Source: an uncultured euryarchaeote
GTDB lineage: Archaea; Thermoplasmatota; Poseidoniia; Poseidoniales; Poseidoniaceae
Length of the DNA stretch: 64,000 nucleotides
NCBI GenBank assembly: GCA_937892945.1
Contig: CALBIL010000059.1
Span: 1-64,000 of the forward strand
Direction of reading: 5' to 3'
Shown: positions 61,604-64,000 of the stretch, piece after piece
Numbering within the stretch: the stretch's first letter is position 1
Layout of the letters: every line of letters starts with the position of its first letter
Notes under the pieces: model-generated
Database searches by the model: none
What the model was told of the DNA's origin: nothing
What the model saw: only the letters and a program-made list of their open reading frames with translations
Program-made: the position numbers and the translations under genes

Positions 61604-62701
61604 TCAAGCCAATCCTAATTCGGCTAATTTCTCCGGTAAGTAGGTTTCAGTTACGAAATCTAAACCGTATTTAGCTAACGATTGTTGTTCAGCTTTCTTT
61701 CCGAGTTCCAACATCATGTTGATTTGTTCTTGCCACCAGCTGTCGGCAAATCTCGGGTCAGTGAGTTCGGCATTCAATGCCTCAACATCCTTCTTTGACA
61801 AATCGTCACTTGGCAACTCATACGCAACAATATCATCCGCAGTAATACCAAGATAGGTCGCAGATGGCGTTGCCAAATATTCGGAAATGTGTGCAGTTTT
61901 AATAGCACCATAAGCAATCGAAGCAAAAATACGGAAGGACCACGGATCACCGTCAAGGAAGACAACAACTGGTAAATCCCATTCTTCACTCATCCGTTTC
62001 ATGATACGTCGAGTCGAACGAGCTGGTTGTCCTTTGAGATGCAATAATCCACAACGGTACTGCTCATCAAATCCATTTTCAATTAAACGGTCAAACATAC
62101 CACCAGTCTCTATGGCCATGATGAAATCAATATCATGCTCAAGCAGTTCAATCTTCTCCAATTCCACGTTATACGGTACGCCGTATCCTGAATCGCCAAC
62201 GTCATCTCGCGCATTGATTCGCATCCATTCACCACGTCGGTTCCGTTCACGTAGAGTCAAGTTTCCAATCATACGAGCACCGTCTTCTTCAGGACGTAAT
62301 TTGAAATCTTCACGCAAACATTTCGTTACAATTTCCAAATCTTCAGCCAAGTTGTTGGAATCATTTTGGCTTCCAAATTTACCCATTCCCCATCCTTCGG
62401 AAATATAGTACATTTCTCTCAAGGTTGAAGATTTTCCAGCATCCAACATTTCCTCGATGAATTCAACGACGTGTAACGTTCGAAGTAATTGTTTGGCCGA
62501 ACCTAGACTGGTTGCATCGCGCACTGATTGTTTTTTGCCGTATTTGTATACACCGAGTTTTTTGTCAAAACCGATGTTGGTTTTTGTCCGCACAGGTAGT
62601 GTCATCGTAGGAGGTTCACCTTTGATGATTCGGTCATACATTTCTGCAACGACTTTATGCATTGCAGTTTTTGTTTCTTCTGCGGTGTGTGTACGAGCCA
62701 T
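61604..62701 (-). CDS. top6A: DNA topoisomerase VI subunit A
   Basis: Catalytic subunit of type IIB topoisomerase, which cuts and religates both strands. The 5Y-CAP winged helix has the catalytic Tyr98/Tyr99 (LREMYYISEGW). The Toprim domain shows the metal Glu in MAIETGG and DGD in FLDGDPWS. Length of 365 residues is normal. It begins 1 nt into the top6B stop (overlap 1 nt), so they are translated together. Confidence 0.97.
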   Translation of the reverse strand: MARTHTAEETKTAMHKVVAEMYDRIIKGEPPTMTLPVRTKTNIGFDKKLGVYKYGKKQSVRDATSLGSAKQLLRTLHVVEFIEEMLDAGKSSTLREMYYISEGWGMGKFGSQNDSNNLAEDLEIVTKCLREDFKLRPEEDGARMIGNLTLRERNRRGEWMRINARDDVGDSGYGVPYNVELEKIELLEHDIDFIMAIETGGMFDRLIENGFDEQYRCGLLHLKGQPARSTRRIMKRMSEEWDLPVVVFLDGDPWSFRIFASIAYGAIKTAHISEYLATPSATYLGITADDIVAYELPSDDLSKKDVEALNAELTDPRFADSWWQEQINMMLELGKKAEQQSLAKYGLDFVTETYLPEKLAELGLA

Positions 62702-64000
62702 CAGACTTCACCTCCAAAGAGGGTACGTTGACCTTCTGGCGGAGCTACAGCCGGCTCAACTGTTTCTTCAACAGGTGTCTCTGAAACTTGCTCGGATTCC
62801 ATTTCAGATTCGCTCATCGATTCAGTATCTGGGGAATCAATACCGCTCTCATCTAAGATTTGTTCTTGACGACGAATTTCTTGAAGGAACTTCTCATCCA
62901 TCTTCGTTGCCCCAATAACATCTTGAGATCCTCGGAACAAGACTTCGGTTTCTGTCCAGTCACCGCGTTCTAATCCACTAAGACTGTAGGCAATTATTTT
63001 CTTTTCACCAGGTTGTAGTGATTCAAGTTTCCATGCCCATACGCCAAGAGCTTCCTTTCGGCCTCCGTTTTCATTGTTCTCTATCTTAGCCCCCGACTTT
63101 TCAGGCCAAGTTGCAAGTATTGTGTAGGCTCGAACTCGACTTGTATAATTGAATAATATAATCTCGACATCCGTTTGCTTTGTTTGCTTATTCCACTCTG
63201 TTGTAGTTTCTGAAATAACCGCCGACATAATCTTCGTGATTGAACCCGAGAGTTCCGGTACCGGCCGGTCAAGGATTTCAGCAGACTTCTTTGCAATAGC
63301 AGGGAGAATATCATTGATGAGTTCGAACTTTTCCTTCGTCTTCGCCATTTTCTTCTTCTTTTCAAGATGTTTCCGCAAGCCTCGGCCCATTTCGAGCATT
63401 GCCTTTCTACCCTCTTCCATGACTTCCGCATTATCGGCAAGAGCTTCTTTAGCTTCAGAAGTAAATTGAACGTTTGTACTGGCAAGGTGAACTAAAACCG
63501 CAGCAGGCCCTTTCGGAACCCCTCTCCCACCAGCTTGATCGAGTCCATATTGACGCCAGTCTACGCTTTCGATTGCCTTGGTGAGTAAGCAACCGCCCTG
63601 TTGGTACATCAAAGGAACACGGTTCGCAAACCGAAGAATCTCAACTGGCTTATCACCAGCCATATCGCCTCCAAAAATCAATCCAACTTCAATTTGGAAG
63701 GGGTTTCCTTGTGTTACACTTGGAACACGTGTGAGTGTCGATACGAAACGAGAGTCAATGGTTTTGGATAGGCCCTTCTTGATGAGCAGTTCTTCGATTG
63801 GTGACAAACAATTCGTTGGAGGTTTGAGTAATTTAACAGGCATTCCATTGAACACACGTTCGCCTTGGAAGGCTTCTAAGAGGTGACGAATATCATCTCC
63901 TTTTACGGTCTTCATCTTTCTTGTTCCTGCAATGTCTGCCGCTTCACATAATTCTTTACGAGCACGGTTGGTTACTCCTGAGAAATTGTTCAATAAGAAA
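62701..64000 (-). CDS. top6B: DNA topoisomerase VI subunit B, 3' part (runs off the window)
   Basis: ATPase subunit of topoisomerase VI; only the C-terminal 430-odd residues are inside the window and the frame stays open to its end, so the GHKL ATP-binding domain lies outside. Conserved blocks seen are ILRFANRVPLMYQQGG, VDWRQYGLDQ and the transducer segment VHLASTNVQFTSEAKEALADN. The C-terminus has an acidic region (ESMSESEMESEQVSET). It is cotranscribed with top6A. Confidence 0.95.
   Translation of the reverse strand, partial: FLLNNFSGVTNRARKELCEAADIAGTRKMKTVKGDDIRHLLEAFQGERVFNGMPVKLLKPPTNCLSPIEELLIKKGLSKTIDSRFVSTLTRVPSVTQGNPFQIEVGLIFGGDMAGDKPVEILRFANRVPLMYQQGGCLLTKAIESVDWRQYGLDQAGGRGVPKGPAAVLVHLASTNVQFTSEAKEALADNAEVMEEGRKAMLEMGRGLRKHLEKKKKMAKTKEKFELINDILPAIAKKSAEILDRPVPELSGSITKIMSAVISETTTEWNKQTKQTDVEIILFNYTSRVRAYTILATWPEKSGAKIENNENGGRKEALGVWAWKLESLQPGEKKIIAYSLSGLERGDWTETEVLFRGSQDVIGATKMDEKFLQEIRRQEQILDESGIDSPDTESMSESEMESEQVSETPVEETVEPAVAPPEGQRTLFGGEV

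Overview
The window is a gene-dense stretch of a euryarchaeal chromosome, most likely a planktonic marine Thermoplasmatota of the Marine Group II (Poseidoniales) type. Archaeal markers include the D-family DNA polymerase large subunit, primase large subunit with its four-cysteine Fe-S set, topoisomerase VI A and B, RNA polymerase subunits D and P, the S13-S4-S11-rpoD gene order, a DUF373 protein and an MptE-like pterin kinase. Bacterial-type metabolic genes (class II fumarase, ATP-type PEP carboxykinase, a glutathionyl-hydroquinone reductase-like protein, a KAS III, a desaturase, a glycerolipid-type acyltransferase) and very large secreted, C-terminally anchored proteins fit a surface-ocean heterotroph. 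The lineage is inferred from gene content; no rRNA is present. Intergenic gaps are short and many genes overlap by 4 nt.

Layout. 1-3.5 kb: HflX, a membrane protein and a beta-propeller protein. 3.5-6.1 kb: a membrane protein diverging from an SPFH/band-7 module of four small genes that includes a 47-residue Arc-like protein. 6.1-12 kb (minus): fumarase, cyclophilin and a 1246-residue surface protein. 12-14.5 kb (minus): rpsM-rpsD-rpsK-rpoD. 14.7-16.6 kb (minus): pyrE and a methyltransferase. 16.7-20.8 kb: DP2. 20.9-25.6 kb: a translationally coupled operon with a His-rich membrane protein, KAS III, a haem-oxygenase-like diiron oxidase, an unknown protein and a membrane desaturase, followed by a candidate haem b protein. 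25.6-29 kb: GST-like reductase, isochorismatase-fold hydrolase and PEP carboxykinase. 29-33.6 kb: a 1303-residue polytopic membrane protein and a LURP-one-like protein. 33.7-36 kb (minus): an amino-sugar pair (hexapeptide acyltransferase and phosphohexomutase). 36-43.4 kb: small regulators, CBS, DUF373, PriL, MptE-like, SDR and Rieske genes. 43.4-48.2 kb: a class II aldolase-like protein with a 36-bp minisatellite, tRNA-Asp, TudS-like DUF523-DUF1722 fusion, a tandem beta-grasp candidate, rpoP, a divergent clamp loader and tRNA-Arg. 48.3-54.4 kb: an SdhA-like flavoprotein, HIT protein and acyltransferase. 54.5-61.6 kb: a 1695-residue surface protein with a VWA domain nested in a propeller, an HTH regulator and a membrane protein. 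61.6 kb to the end (minus): top6A and the 3' part of top6B, which runs off the window.

The most interesting content is the 20.9-25 kb operon. It combines bacterial-type acyl condensation, a diiron oxidase and a desaturase in an archaeon and looks like an uncharacterised lipid or hydrocarbon pathway; the H-x5-D acyltransferase at 52-53.7 kb would fit the same acyl chemistry. Second is the two-copy MoaD/ubiquitin-like repeat protein at 46.2 kb, and third the VWA-in-propeller surface protein. No CRISPR array, insertion sequence, intein or rRNA was seen.
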